A DNA stretch of 64,000 nucleotides. It comes from Obscuribacter phosphatis_A (GTDB taxonomy: Bacteria > Cyanobacteriota > Vampirovibrionia > Obscuribacterales > Obscuribacteraceae). Within the stretch, counting starts at the first letter, position 1; each line of letters begins with the position of its first letter. The notes under the pieces were generated by a model that saw only the letters and a program-made list of their open reading frames with translations, had not been told where the DNA came from and made no database searches. Location of the stretch: contig JAFLCK010000020.1 in NCBI GenBank assembly GCA_017303615.1, positions 1 to 64,000 of the forward strand, read 5' to 3'. This document shows, piece after piece, positions 25,171-35,073 of this stretch. Both the position numbers and the translations under genes were made by a program.

Positions 25171-26454
25171 ATGCAACAGGTAAGAACCGGGACCCAGCAG
25201 CAACAGGAGTTTGTTCCGCCATACCCAGCCAGCATCGCTGAGACTGGTATGAAAGAAGGCTTCCTTGAAGAGCTGGTACTGAAAGACATTTATATGGTCA
25301 ACTTCGCTCTCGGTCGAGAAATCGCCTCGAGAACCATGTTGCCCTTCAAAATCGTTGAAGAAATCATCGAAGTTTTGAAGAAGCAGCTGCTCATCGAAGT
25401 AAGAAGCTCCGGCGGCCTTGCCGACTATGAATACACCCCCACTGAAAAAGGCAGAGACCGCGCCCGCGCCTATTTCGACCACAACGCTTACGTAGGTCCT
25501 TGTCCGGTACCGTGGAGCCGTTATGTAGACTCTCTCAAGTATCAGACCATCCGTCGTGAACACGTCACTCCTCGTGACTTAGAAGTTGCCTTCTCGGATA
25601 TCATGGTCAACCGCAGAACTATCAACGCTGTCGGTCCTGCCATCAACTCCGGACGAGGCATGTTCCTCTTCGGTGAAGCCGGTAACGGTAAGACCTCAAT
25701 TGCAGAAAGAATTGTGCGGTCCTTCAAAGGTCATATCTTCATTCCCTACGCCGTTGAAATCGACGGTCAGATCATCAGGGTTTACGATAACCACAACCAC
25801 GAGCAAGTATCTGCCGCCAACTATCCCAGAGACTATGACCACCGTTGGGTGCGCATCCAGCGCCCTTGCGTAGTCGTAGGCGGTGAGTTGACCATCGACA
25901 TGCTTGAACTGCAGTTCGACTATGGTACCAAGCTCTATGAAGCCCCGATTCAGCTGAAGAGCAACTGCGGACTGCTGCTCATCGACGACTTTGGCCGTCA
26001 GAGAATCGACCACAAATCACTCTTAAACCGCTGGATTGTACCGCTAGAAAAGCGCGTCGACTATCTCACTCTGCACACTGGTAAAAAACTAGAAGTGCCG
26101 TTTGAACAGTTGATCGTCTTCTCGACCAACTTGAACCCAGCCGATCTGGTTGACGAAGCCTTTCTAAGAAGGATTCCCTACAAAATCAATATCACCAACC
26201 CCACCGAAGACGAATTTAAGTGGATCTTCTTGCAGTATTGCCAGAGAACCGGCGTACCATACAACGAGGAAGCGGTGAACTATTTGATTGAATCGCAGTA
26301 CAGAAGCGGTAAGCGCATGATGCGTTGCTGCCACCCTCGCGATATCGTCGACCAGGTGATCAACCTCTGCGCCTTCTTGCAGACCGATCCTAGACTCTCT
26401 AGAGAATATCTGGACCACGCCTGCGCCGTTTATTTCGCGGCTATGGGCAAATAA
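25171..26454 (+). CDS. AAA ATPase with N-terminal winged-helix-like region
   Basis: A 427-residue cytoplasmic ATPase. Residues about 25-100 resemble a winged helix (LPFKIVEEIIEVLKKQLLIE, ending in YEYTPTEKGRDRA). Walker A is FGEAGNGKTS (167-176), Walker B is LLLIDDFGRQ (268-277), a sensor-like FSTNLNP follows, and RRIPYKI may contain the arginine finger. Between Walker A and B is an insertion containing YDNHNHEQV. It is a single gene with its own terminator. I cannot name a characterised homologue. The layout fits an ATPase coupled to a DNA- or protein-binding switch. Confidence 0.78.
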   Translation: MQQVRTGTQQQQEFVPPYPASIAETGMKEGFLEELVLKDIYMVNFALGREIASRTMLPFKIVEEIIEVLKKQLLIEVRSSGGLADYEYTPTEKGRDRARAYFDHNAYVGPCPVPWSRYVDSLKYQTIRREHVTPRDLEVAFSDIMVNRRTINAVGPAINSGRGMFLFGEAGNGKTSIAERIVRSFKGHIFIPYAVEIDGQIIRVYDNHNHEQVSAANYPRDYDHRWVRIQRPCVVVGGELTIDMLELQFDYGTKLYEAPIQLKSNCGLLLIDDFGRQRIDHKSLLNRWIVPLEKRVDYLTLHTGKKLEVPFEQLIVFSTNLNPADLVDEAFLRRIPYKINITNPTEDEFKWIFLQYCQRTGVPYNEEAVNYLIESQYRSGKRMMRCCHPRDIVDQVINLCAFLQTDPRLSREYLDHACAVYFAAMGK

Positions 26455-26478
26455 GAGAAAGAGCAAAACATCAACAAA

Positions 26479-26505
26479 AACACTCGGGGTACCCGGGTGT
26501 TTTTT
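26479..26505 (+). terminator. Intrinsic terminator of the winged-helix AAA gene
   Basis: Stem AACACTCGGG/CCCGGGTGTT (one G-U pair) with a 3-base loop, then a T6 run, starting 25 bases after the stop codon. It also separates this gene from convergent comEC. Confidence 0.9.
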
Positions 26506-26522
26506 GTTTCTCTGCTCGGTAT

Positions 26523-28592
26523 TCAAAGACCAAGACGGCAGAAAGTCAAACCACCATGAGTTTGCACCTGACCTCGCAAGACAACCAAGGGCAAAATCGG
26601 CAGACTGAGCCGCCCTTCTAAGAGATATGAACGGACTCCGACTCGTCGCAAAGTCAAAAGTGGTGCCTCCGCTCCGAGAGCGCCACTATCGGCGGGGAAA
26701 AACTGAAAGAGATAGTTTCTTCCATCTTGGTCTTGAAGCACCCTGATCAAAAGCCTGTCTTTAGCAAAGTTGAGATCATAGTTACTGCTCGTCGGCTCTG
26801 CCGGCTTAGCCAGTGAAACCTCTATCTTTTTCTCAGGCAGGCGCTGAAGATAACGAGACAAAGCTCCGTTTTCAGAAGAAAAATGATAATAAACAGCGCC
26901 GCCGCTACGCCGCACCACAAAACCCTTGCTATTAAATGCCAATTCAAAGATTGGACTTTTAATATAAAAATGTGCCGCAAAGAGAAAAGCCAAAAGCACG
27001 CTCAGTAATGCCAGGCGAGCAAACTTGACTGATGCGAAGCGACCTTTCAACAAAACAATTTGAAAGAGCAGCAAATAATAAATAAGTAAATGCAGAGCCT
27101 GCGGCTTCTCTAAAACCAGAGAAGGAAAATTACCAGCAAGCCAACGAGTGATAAGAGCCAGCAATTGCACCAGCGGTAAAGACAACCAATCGAGAGCCAG
27201 AGACGGGAAAATCAAGGGAGACTCAGTCAGACTCAAAGCTGAAAAGGGCAATGCCATTAAAGTCGAAAGAAAACCCAAGATCGTCAATGGCACCACTAGT
27301 GGTTCAGCAAGCAAGTTAGCCGGCAGAAAAATTGGATTGACTGTGCCAAAGTAATAGAGCTGCAAAGGCAAGACCGCCACTTGGGCTGAAAGAATCACAG
27401 CCAATAAAGAGACAAGTTTTCTTAGAGACTGTCTCTGCCCAACAAATTCAGCAAGTAAAGCTTCCATACAGGGCACCAGAGTGAGAATGCCATATGTTGC
27501 AGCCAAAGAAAGTTGCAAGCCCACATCAAAGACCGCAAGGGGATCGATAAAGAGGAAAAGCAAAACTGTCAGAGCCAAGGTTTTCAGCCCCGGGACGCGA
27601 ACACCGCTGAAGAGGCTGAAGAATAAAGCCAAAAGGCACATACAAGAGGCGCGCAGAACAGATGGACTAGCACCGGCAAGAGAACTAAAGAGCAATATAG
27701 AAAAGAGCGAGACAGTCGGGCGAAACCAGGCGAACTTGGAGCCGCGACTGAGAAAGACAGCGAAAGCCACAACAACGGTCAAATTCATACCGGAAGCTGC
27801 TAGCAAATGACTGAGCCCACACTGCGTAAAGCAGAGTTTCAGATCGGCACTAATGGGCGAAGCGCGCTCACCTAGAACTAACGAACCCAAGAGACTACCC
27901 GCCTCTTTGCCCATAGCTTGGCTGTGAAAAGTAGCCAGTTTACCCCTCAGTTCGGCGAAGAACTGTTCATAGTACAAGCTGGTAGAAGACAAAGAAGAGG
28001 AAGAAGAGAGTCTGGCATTATAGAGACTAAGCCGACGGCTTTGCCATGAGGGATAAGCATTGCCGCAAAAGACCGCAAAACGACCGGGCTGAAGAGTATG
28101 CTCTGCACTAAAGTCTTTTGCTAGATGAAGGGTGGTCTGCCAGTGCCTCATTTTGCTGCTTACTTCTCCGGAAGGCAATATCAGAGATGCATCTTCAAGT
28201 TGCCACAATTGAGAGCCTGGCGACAAAGAAAGAAAACCAGAGAAAACAGCGCGCTCACCACGATTTAATTCACCGCCAGCCGCTTCAGCTAACCCTTGGT
28301 CAAGTTTACTTTGACCAACTAAAGCCAAAAGAGCGAAGCAGAGCAGCGCCACCACCACCGGTGCGCGCAAAGACTTAGAGAGCAAACTGCAAACGACGCC
28401 GAAGGCAAATAAAATAGAATATGCAAGTATTCTGACATTGAGCGGCAAGTTTAGGCAAAGGGCGCTGAGAAGCGCAGCCAAGGCGGACACATACAACAAA
28501 GAAGAGAAGTGGCACTCTTCTATACTCACCGGATCAGACCGGGGATGGTCGTTAAACCACCAGCCCTCGGTGCTTTTCTGCACAGAAGTCAT
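26523..28592 (-). CDS. comEC: ComEC/Rec2-type DNA-uptake channel protein lacking a metallo-beta-lactamase domain
   Basis: A 689-residue polytopic membrane protein. The N-terminus has three TM segments and a DUF4131-like region. The competence domain (about 230-510) carries GSLVLGERASPIS, CGLSHLLAASGMNLTVVVAF, GASPSVLRASCMCLLALFF and PLAVFDVGLQLSLAATYGIL, all typical of the ComEC channel that brings single-stranded DNA through the inner membrane. Many ComEC proteins end in a metallo-beta-lactamase-like domain with HxHxDH. Here the last 170 residues have no such motif. GAGG lies upstream of the ATG. The orphan 854-residue gene lies 72 bases upstream in the same direction. Confidence 0.87.
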   Translation of the reverse strand: MTSVQKSTEGWWFNDHPRSDPVSIEECHFSSLLYVSALAALLSALCLNLPLNVRILAYSILFAFGVVCSLLSKSLRAPVVVALLCFALLALVGQSKLDQGLAEAAGGELNRGERAVFSGFLSLSPGSQLWQLEDASLILPSGEVSSKMRHWQTTLHLAKDFSAEHTLQPGRFAVFCGNAYPSWQSRRLSLYNARLSSSSSLSSTSLYYEQFFAELRGKLATFHSQAMGKEAGSLLGSLVLGERASPISADLKLCFTQCGLSHLLAASGMNLTVVVAFAVFLSRGSKFAWFRPTVSLFSILLFSSLAGASPSVLRASCMCLLALFFSLFSGVRVPGLKTLALTVLLFLFIDPLAVFDVGLQLSLAATYGILTLVPCMEALLAEFVGQRQSLRKLVSLLAVILSAQVAVLPLQLYYFGTVNPIFLPANLLAEPLVVPLTILGFLSTLMALPFSALSLTESPLIFPSLALDWLSLPLVQLLALITRWLAGNFPSLVLEKPQALHLLIYYLLLFQIVLLKGRFASVKFARLALLSVLLAFLFAAHFYIKSPIFELAFNSKGFVVRRSGGAVYYHFSSENGALSRYLQRLPEKKIEVSLAKPAEPTSSNYDLNFAKDRLLIRVLQDQDGRNYLFQFFPADSGALGAEAPLLTLRRVGVRSYLLEGRLSLPILPLVVLRGQVQTHGGLTFCRLGL

Positions 28593-28664
28593 TAGGCATC
28601 CTCAATATGTCTCTATAGTTAAAGACGTATTGAGAGCGAAAAAAGTTCAATTGCCCAGGTTAAT

Positions 28665-31229
28665 TTATCTCTGATAGAGACCGTTATCTACGTTAAGTGG
28701 ATTGAGCTTAGGATTAGCGTAGTTCTTCTTGATAGTCTCCGGTACTTTCTCAGCCAGGGCATTAAACTCAGTGACTAGTTGCTTAATGTCTGGATTATCC
28801 CAGCCGCCACCGAAGTAAGCAGCCATACGCAAGGCGCCTTGAGCACCGTTATAGTTTCTTTGACCGACAGCTCTGCCGTTCCTATCTATAATCATGTCTC
28901 TTTGACCCTGCGGCACAGCCTCATCAAAGAGCAGCTTCTCGGCACCACCGCCATCACTGCCCTTTTCAAGCTTGTTCTTAGCCATAGCCAAATAGGCAAC
29001 GGCTTGGTCTCTATAAAGCTTAGCCAGCATTGCTGTAGCGTCCTGCTGGTGCTGAGATGTCATCTCAACAACCGGCGCCACTCCTTTTTGCTCAGCCTCT
29101 AGTTTGGCTTGCTGAGCCTTTTTACCGATGTCGGCGTACTCAAGAAGCTTGCTGTCGCTTTCTTTAATTATCGACTTCAAAACGTCGTCGGTATTGGCAC
29201 CGGTAAACTTAGCCAAGTCTCTAATGGCGCCCGGAATGTCGTGTTCGCCATGAAGAACCTCGTTGACTTTCTTCCTAGTCTCATCAGAGAACTTCTTCAA
29301 ATCTTGTGCTTCTTGTTCGGTTGGCGCTGTGCCCTCGACCATCACTTTAGGACGGTTAGGATCTTTATTGTTCTCGACAATGCCGAGAGTGTATGAGGCT
29401 GCTTTATCGCTGCTGAAAGCCGATTTCAAGAGCAAATCACTGGCAGTACCATTTAAATCGAGATTGTAGCCGCGCAAGATATAGTCGACTTTAGACTTAT
29501 CGATAATACGTGTACCTTGCTCAAGGTGCTCAGCTCCAAGAGCATTGCGCATAACTGCATCTTGTCTAAAATAAAGCAGCTTCTGATCGGTGCGAAGCAG
29601 CGGCGAACCATCAGAGTTTCTACCGTTCCAACGGGCATCGGCCTCGGTCTTGGAAGCTCTAATTAGGTCGAACATATAGTCTTCTTTTAGACCGGACAAT
29701 TTCTGATATGAATCTCTCATATCAGTTAAGGTGTCGTAGCTGCGTTCTCTACTGTCCTTGACTGTGTTTTCTTTAGCATCGAGGAAGGTCGGTTTGATCT
29801 TGCCGTTGCTGCTATCTTCGAAGGCGTGAAACACCTTAGAGGCAGTAACTGCGGCCAAAGCTACACCAACTCGGCCAATAGGATTAGGTATGCGCTGAGC
29901 CATCGCATAAGAACCGCCGAAAGCAGCAGCATCAGACCAGTTCATAACACCGGTGGGAGCATTCCAACTATCGGGAGCCTTAGGCAAAACGCCGTCAACA
30001 GCCCTCGATACGCCAATGGAAGCAGCGGCGTAACCGAGTCGACCAGGCCATGTTTTACCAAGGGCTAAAGCTGCTGGTGTCAACCATTGAGCGGTATTCC
30101 AAGACTCAGATGCCGCCTTGGGTCCACTGATTTTCTCTGCTATAGATCTGTCGGCAAGAATCAAACTGTAGTTGGCCATGGCGCCAACCACGCCATTTTT
30201 GAGACCTTCCAGAGGTTTGGCTTTTTCAGCCAGGTTGGCGGCAATTGTAGTGCGCGGTGCAGCTTTAGCCTGACCGGCGGCAATTTGCTCAAGTTTGGCA
30301 ATCTCATCGGCAGACCAGACCCCTTGAGTTGTGCGGGCAACAGCGACAGTATTACCGTCAATAGAGCCGCGCAAAGTGGCAAGCCTCAGATTAGCTGCAG
30401 CCTTGGCTTCTTCAGTAGCCGCTGCTCTCAAGGCCGCTTCTTCGGCTGTGATCATTGAAGTGCGCGTAGCTGCCGCCTCGGCCACTTCATTAGCAACTTT
30501 GGTCGGCACAAGATCGCCGCTGCCTGTCACATATCTATTCCAGAACTGCCCGGGCGCTTCGGCCAAAGTGCCGGCTCTCTGAACGACTTTGCTTTCACTG
30601 CCCTTCATGGCATTGCCCACTGCCACAGACTTGTCTGCGGCAAAATTACCGCCCTTGAAGAGTAGATCGGTAGAGGCACCGGTCAGACCGGCAATACCCA
30701 CCGGCAATATGGCTCTGCCGAAGCCCTTCATTGAAGCAATGTTCATATCAGGGTCACGAGCGATATCGCCATGTAAGCCGCGACGCTCGATAATCGACAT
30801 AATCTTCTGCTCGGCTATAGCGCGAGCATTCAATTCGGCATTGGAAGCAGTGCGAACTCCATTAGGGTTATTGGGATTGTATCTTTCGTACGGTTTGGTG
30901 GGGTCCACCTGCTTATCAGCATGACGGTCTCTGAAACTCGGAACCTGCTGACCGCCGCCTTGAGGTTTCTCAATGGGTTTGCCGGTGACAGGATCTATAT
31001 CTGAACCCAAATAGGGACTAGCCCGTCTCGGACCTTCCGGCTGCTGACCACCGTTGGCCGGGCGATAAAAGGGGTCAAGTGTTTTTGACGGCTCGGTCTT
31101 GAAGCCAGGTGCGACACCAGGGGCTTGACCTTCTACAGCTTGAACGAAGGTAACGCCGGTGTTCTCGGGCTTCTGCGCCCCTTTCTCACCCTTGTCCTTG
31201 CCTTCATCCTTAGGGAATTCGCCGACCAT
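28665..31229 (-). CDS. Large orphan protein with Gly/Ala-rich hydrophobic central region
   Basis: An 854-residue protein I do not recognise. Residues 1-130 are Pro/Gly/Lys-rich and disordered (for example DPVTGKPIEKPQGGGQQ). About 160-460 alternate Ala/Gly-rich amphipathic and hydrophobic stretches (ILPVGIAGLTGASTDLLF, AAAFGGSYAMAQRI, VGVALAAVTASKVFHAF). About 470-854 is charged and helical. There is no signal peptide. AGGGGG lies 6 bases before the ATG. The mix of a disordered start and Gly/Ala-rich membrane-active-like segments recalls secreted effectors or toxins, but this is speculation. It may be co-transcribed with comEC. Confidence 0.65.
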   Translation of the reverse strand: MVGEFPKDEGKDKGEKGAQKPENTGVTFVQAVEGQAPGVAPGFKTEPSKTLDPFYRPANGGQQPEGPRRASPYLGSDIDPVTGKPIEKPQGGGQQVPSFRDRHADKQVDPTKPYERYNPNNPNGVRTASNAELNARAIAEQKIMSIIERRGLHGDIARDPDMNIASMKGFGRAILPVGIAGLTGASTDLLFKGGNFAADKSVAVGNAMKGSESKVVQRAGTLAEAPGQFWNRYVTGSGDLVPTKVANEVAEAAATRTSMITAEEAALRAAATEEAKAAANLRLATLRGSIDGNTVAVARTTQGVWSADEIAKLEQIAAGQAKAAPRTTIAANLAEKAKPLEGLKNGVVGAMANYSLILADRSIAEKISGPKAASESWNTAQWLTPAALALGKTWPGRLGYAAASIGVSRAVDGVLPKAPDSWNAPTGVMNWSDAAAFGGSYAMAQRIPNPIGRVGVALAAVTASKVFHAFEDSSNGKIKPTFLDAKENTVKDSRERSYDTLTDMRDSYQKLSGLKEDYMFDLIRASKTEADARWNGRNSDGSPLLRTDQKLLYFRQDAVMRNALGAEHLEQGTRIIDKSKVDYILRGYNLDLNGTASDLLLKSAFSSDKAASYTLGIVENNKDPNRPKVMVEGTAPTEQEAQDLKKFSDETRKKVNEVLHGEHDIPGAIRDLAKFTGANTDDVLKSIIKESDSKLLEYADIGKKAQQAKLEAEQKGVAPVVEMTSQHQQDATAMLAKLYRDQAVAYLAMAKNKLEKGSDGGGAEKLLFDEAVPQGQRDMIIDRNGRAVGQRNYNGAQGALRMAAYFGGGWDNPDIKQLVTEFNALAEKVPETIKKNYANPKLNPLNVDNGLYQR

Positions 31230-31398
31230 GATTTGCCCCCTGCAATTAGAAAATGCGCTTTTCTCTAACTATTGCCAATATGCCCATACAAACGCATTCT
31301 CATATTAGACACAACTTAGCCTTACGTAAATTCGTGGAATTCCCACTGCTTTAAAAGAAAAGTGAGAATTTAAGCTTGAATAGGGGGAATACTTATAG

Positions 31399-32310
31399 AT
31401 GGTATCTCTTTTATCAGAACAGCCGCCGCCGATTATCAGGCTAAGCAGCCGGACAAACAAACCCGGACAAAGAAACATAGATATAGATATGCAAAGTCCG
31501 ACTTCGCAAGAGTCCTTCGATAATTCCTGGAATGAGCTTTGGACCCAAGCCCAAGCGCTGATTCGGCACGGCGATTTAGCTTCGGCCGAGGGTTTGCTTG
31601 ACAAGCTGATGATCATGGGGAAAGGCTTGCCGGTGACCGACAGCAAAAAATCACTGGTCTTAGAGAATCAAGCCCAGGTTGTCTTTCTGCAAGGCAAATA
31701 TGTCAAGGCTGAACCCCTGGTCAAAGAGATAATCAACTTACATAGCGAAAAGCTCGGTCCCGAGCATCCCGATGTCGGGGTCTATATAAACAATCTTGCG
31801 CTGCTCTATCACAAGCAGCGCAAGTACTTCCTGGCTGAGGCCGAATATCAGAAGGCCCTAGAAATTCAAACCAAGCAATTGGGCATGGACCATCCCCACA
31901 CCCTGAATGTGGTCAAAAACTATGCCTCTTTATTGAGAGAAACGCACAGGCAACAAGCAGCGGTCAAACTGGAAGAGAAATGCAAGGTCAGCCCCCAAGG
32001 ACTGAACGAACTAAAAGATTCAGGGGTCTATCAAGCCTATAAGCCCCTATCGCAGATTAAGACCAGGGAAACAATAGCACCGCGAGTTTCACGCTATAAC
32101 AGCGGCAACTACAATGTCAGCGACACCGATGCCGAAACACTGCAAAACCTTTTGGTTCCTGAAATGCTAAATCCTAGTCCTAATGCTAATTCGACCAAGA
32201 AAGCCGATGGACAAAATGGTTCAGCAACACAACCAAAGGAAGCAGATAGCAAGAAGCAAGAGTCTAACCAAGGCGCCGGCTTTAGGAATCTACTTAAGCG
32301 CAACGAATAG
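31399..32310 (+). CDS. TPR protein (kinesin-light-chain-like repeats)
   Basis: A 303-residue protein. TPRs of the TPR_10/12 (kinesin light chain) type occupy about 45-190: EPLVKEIINLHSEKLGPEHP and AEYQKALEIQTKQLGMDHPH are characteristic. The remaining third is polar and low complexity. No signal peptide. The first ATG (31399) is used here; MQSPTSQ at 31489 is an alternative. Presumed scaffold; partner unknown. Tail-to-tail with dcd. Confidence 0.75.
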   Translation: MVSLLSEQPPPIIRLSSRTNKPGQRNIDIDMQSPTSQESFDNSWNELWTQAQALIRHGDLASAEGLLDKLMIMGKGLPVTDSKKSLVLENQAQVVFLQGKYVKAEPLVKEIINLHSEKLGPEHPDVGVYINNLALLYHKQRKYFLAEAEYQKALEIQTKQLGMDHPHTLNVVKNYASLLRETHRQQAAVKLEEKCKVSPQGLNELKDSGVYQAYKPLSQIKTRETIAPRVSRYNSGNYNVSDTDAETLQNLLVPEMLNPSPNANSTKKADGQNGSATQPKEADSKKQESNQGAGFRNLLKRNE

Positions 32311-32337
32311 ACAAAGCAGCCTGCAAACTAGACACCT

Positions 32338-32907
32338 CTAGACTTTGGCTTTATTTAGATAGTACTTACTGTGGGCAGCTGCCTGTTGCCCGTTGTATTT
32401 GGCGCCTGGTTTCTTGTGATACGGCAACTCACAGGGGGCGGTGCGCGTGAAAACCATCTGCCCGATACTCATACCGGCATGCAGTCTAACCGGTCGATTG
32501 CCGACATTGAGAATTTCCAAGGTAATCTGAGCGGGCGGATGGCTGAAACCAGCATCAATAAAGCCGGCTGTCACGTGCACCATTACACCGAGGCGGGCCA
32601 AGCTAGACTTACCAGTCAACTGACCGACTATGTCATCAGGCAGACAGAGAGCTTCAAGAGTGGCGCCCAATATAAACTCATACGGATTCAAGACAATCGA
32701 ATCTTGTACACACTCAACCACATTGGCTGTGACGGTTTCCGGTTTAAATGGGTCGATTTCTTCATCTGAATCTTCATGCCAGGAGAAGCGATCGGCTAAG
32801 CGCACATCATAAGAGTTCGGCTGAATCAGCCTGTCTTCATAAGGTTCAATGATCAAACGACCCTTAGCTACCTCATCTCGTATTTCATGATCAACGAGTA
32901 TAGACAT
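32338..32907 (-). CDS. dcd: dCTP deaminase
   Basis: Converts dCTP to dUTP (or to dUMP in bifunctional forms) for thymidylate synthesis. The 189-residue protein carries the family signatures QPNSYDVRLADRF (29-41), GKSSLARLGVMVHVTAGFID (99-118) and the catalytic Glu131 in ITLEILN. Length is normal. GGAGA precedes the ATG. It begins 49 bases after nrdJ in the same direction, forming a dNTP-supply unit. A call between mono- and bifunctional type is not possible by eye. Confidence 0.95.
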   Translation of the reverse strand: MSILVDHEIRDEVAKGRLIIEPYEDRLIQPNSYDVRLADRFSWHEDSDEEIDPFKPETVTANVVECVQDSIVLNPYEFILGATLEALCLPDDIVGQLTGKSSLARLGVMVHVTAGFIDAGFSHPPAQITLEILNVGNRPVRLHAGMSIGQMVFTRTAPCELPYHKKPGAKYNGQQAAAHSKYYLNKAKV

Positions 32908-32956
32908 GCTGCTTCTCCAAGTAATAGGCGGCTTCGGCGAGCCAGCTTAGATATTA

Positions 32957-34945
32957 TCAGCACTTAGTATACCCGCACATCACACACAAGCGACAGGCCT
33001 CATATTTGAGGAAACTCTCAGATTGGGCGCCGCATTGGGGGCACTGCCCCTGAGCCGTATATACATCAACTATCTCGAGACAAGAAACCAGGGGACTAGT
33101 CGCAGTCCCCTTTCGGCCAGCAGAATCGATCTTTTTTAGTGGCTCTTCCTCCACGCAAGTGCTGCCTGAATCAATACTCTGGCTTGTTGCCCGCGGCGAA
33201 ATATTGAGAACCTGCCCCCGCCTAGAGGTATCACGGTAAACAGTGATGCCCTTCAGTCCTAGCTCATAGGCCAAAAGGTAAGAATTCTCAACCTCTTCTA
33301 CTGTGGCGGCAGCAGGGAAATTTATGGTCTTAGATACAGCATTGTCTGTATATTTCTGAAAAGCCGCCTGCATACGAACATGAGCTTGATAATCGATATC
33401 ATGGGCACAGACCCATACTTCCTTGATATCAGAGGGAATCTCATCGATATGACGCAAAGTGCCATCTTGGGCGATTTTGCGCATCAACTCAGCACTGTAA
33501 AAGCCCCTTGCCTTAGCCACTTCTTCAAAAAGCGGATTGACCTCGACAAGTTCTTCACCGCCTAGAACTCGCCTAATAAAAGAAACAGCAAAAAGAGGCT
33601 CGATACCGGATGTGGTGCCGGCAATAATTGATATAGTACCGGTTGGGGCTATGGTTGTCACAGTAGCATTGCGGCGATGACGAGGCTCAGCCCCTTCAGC
33701 CCAGGTAGAATACTGCCAGTTGGGGAAATCGCCCCGCTGCAGAGCCAACTTTTCAGAAGCCTGAGCAGCCCTTTCATTGATGAAAGACATGAGCTGTTCA
33801 GCTTTCAGCCTGGCTGCCTGGCTGTTGTAAGGCAGAGCCAATCTAATCAAGGCTTCAGCAAAGCCCATTAGACCAAGACCAATGCGGCGATTGCGCAAAG
33901 TGGCTTCTCTGACAAAGGGAAAGGGATAATGATTGGCATCGATGACATCGTCAAGAAAGCGAACACCAAGATCTACAGCTTCGCCAAGACGATCAAAATC
34001 GAAGTCGGATGAATCGGCAAGCAAAAACTCGGCTACATTTATCGAGCCCAAATTACACGCATCACCGGGACCCAAAGGCTGCTCGCCGCAGGGATTAGTG
34101 GCCTCGATATCTTCTGTACCAGGAATAACTTTTCCGGAAGAATCAAGAGTCAATTTGACCGGGTCTTGGGCATTGATTCGGTCTATAAAGACTACGCCCG
34201 GCTCGCCGGTGGCATGTGCATTAACTACTATTTTCTGAAAGAGCTGACGAGCTTTAACATTGCGCACCACCAAGGGCTTAGACGAGCCAAGCGTGGAGGG
34301 ATGCACCAAGGCAAAATCGAGATCGTCTTTGACAGCTTGCATAAACTGATCTGTAATCGCCACTGAAATATTGAAATTATTGAGCTTTGACGTGTCGTGC
34401 TTGCAGCTTATAAACTGTTCTATATCGGGGTGATCGATACGCAAAATACCCATATTGGCACCGCGCCTGGTACCACCCTGCCGAATAGCCTCGGTGGCGG
34501 CATCATAAACAGTCATAAAGCTGACGGGACCGGACGCCACCCCGGTAGATGTGGCAACCCGATCATTCATCGGTCTAATGCGTGAGAATGAAAAACCTGT
34601 GCCACCGCCGGTCTTATGAATGAGAGCAGCATTTTTGCAGGTCTCAAATATACCTTCAAGATTATCCGGCACGGGCAGTACAAAACAAGCAGAGAGCTGA
34701 CCACCCGCCTTGCCTGCATTCATTAAGGTAGGCGAATTAGGCATAAATCGGCGATTAATCATCATTTCGTAGAACTTCTCTTCGAATGACTTTCGCTCTG
34801 CTTCATCGCCATAATTAAGCTCAGAAACGGAAACCGACCTAGCGACGCGACGAAATAAAGCCGACGGATCTTCGCTGGTGCGACCGGCTTCGTCTTTCAA
34901 AAAGTAGCGCTTCTCAAGAACACGCAAAGCATTGGCACTGAACAT
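32957..34945 (-). CDS. nrdJ: B12-dependent (class II) ribonucleoside-diphosphate reductase
   Basis: Makes deoxyribonucleotides using adenosylcobalamin, without a NrdB partner. The start is ATG 34945, 8 bases after AGGGAGG, giving 662 residues; the 28 open codons before it are probably not translated. It has RFMPNSPTLMNAG, HKTGGGTGFSFSRIRP, the active-site NPCGEQPLGPGDACNLGSIN and TTIAPTGTISIIAGTTSGIE. The C-terminus is a Cys-rich zinc/redox tail (CPQCGAQ, CRLCVMCGYTKC). A cobalamin source is therefore needed; no cobalamin riboswitch is visible in the short leader. Confidence 0.95.
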   Translation of the reverse strand: MFSANALRVLEKRYFLKDEAGRTSEDPSALFRRVARSVSVSELNYGDEAERKSFEEKFYEMMINRRFMPNSPTLMNAGKAGGQLSACFVLPVPDNLEGIFETCKNAALIHKTGGGTGFSFSRIRPMNDRVATSTGVASGPVSFMTVYDAATEAIRQGGTRRGANMGILRIDHPDIEQFISCKHDTSKLNNFNISVAITDQFMQAVKDDLDFALVHPSTLGSSKPLVVRNVKARQLFQKIVVNAHATGEPGVVFIDRINAQDPVKLTLDSSGKVIPGTEDIEATNPCGEQPLGPGDACNLGSINVAEFLLADSSDFDFDRLGEAVDLGVRFLDDVIDANHYPFPFVREATLRNRRIGLGLMGFAEALIRLALPYNSQAARLKAEQLMSFINERAAQASEKLALQRGDFPNWQYSTWAEGAEPRHRRNATVTTIAPTGTISIIAGTTSGIEPLFAVSFIRRVLGGEELVEVNPLFEEVAKARGFYSAELMRKIAQDGTLRHIDEIPSDIKEVWVCAHDIDYQAHVRMQAAFQKYTDNAVSKTINFPAAATVEEVENSYLLAYELGLKGITVYRDTSRRGQVLNISPRATSQSIDSGSTCVEEEPLKKIDSAGRKGTATSPLVSCLEIVDVYTAQGQCPQCGAQSESFLKYEACRLCVMCGYTKC

Positions 34946-35073
34946 TGACAAGCCTCCCTTACAACTATAAGCCCAGCCCGCGGCAAAGACCAACAGTTGA
35001 TGAGTATTCAGTTTTTGCAGATGCCCCAATTATACTACATTTGTATGGTACGCACCATTAAATTCGAAAGGAG

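Noticed and set aside
32957..35029. Cobalamin riboswitch ahead of nrdJ
   Set aside because: The leader between the response regulator and the nrdJ start is too short and shows no B12-box-like sequence.
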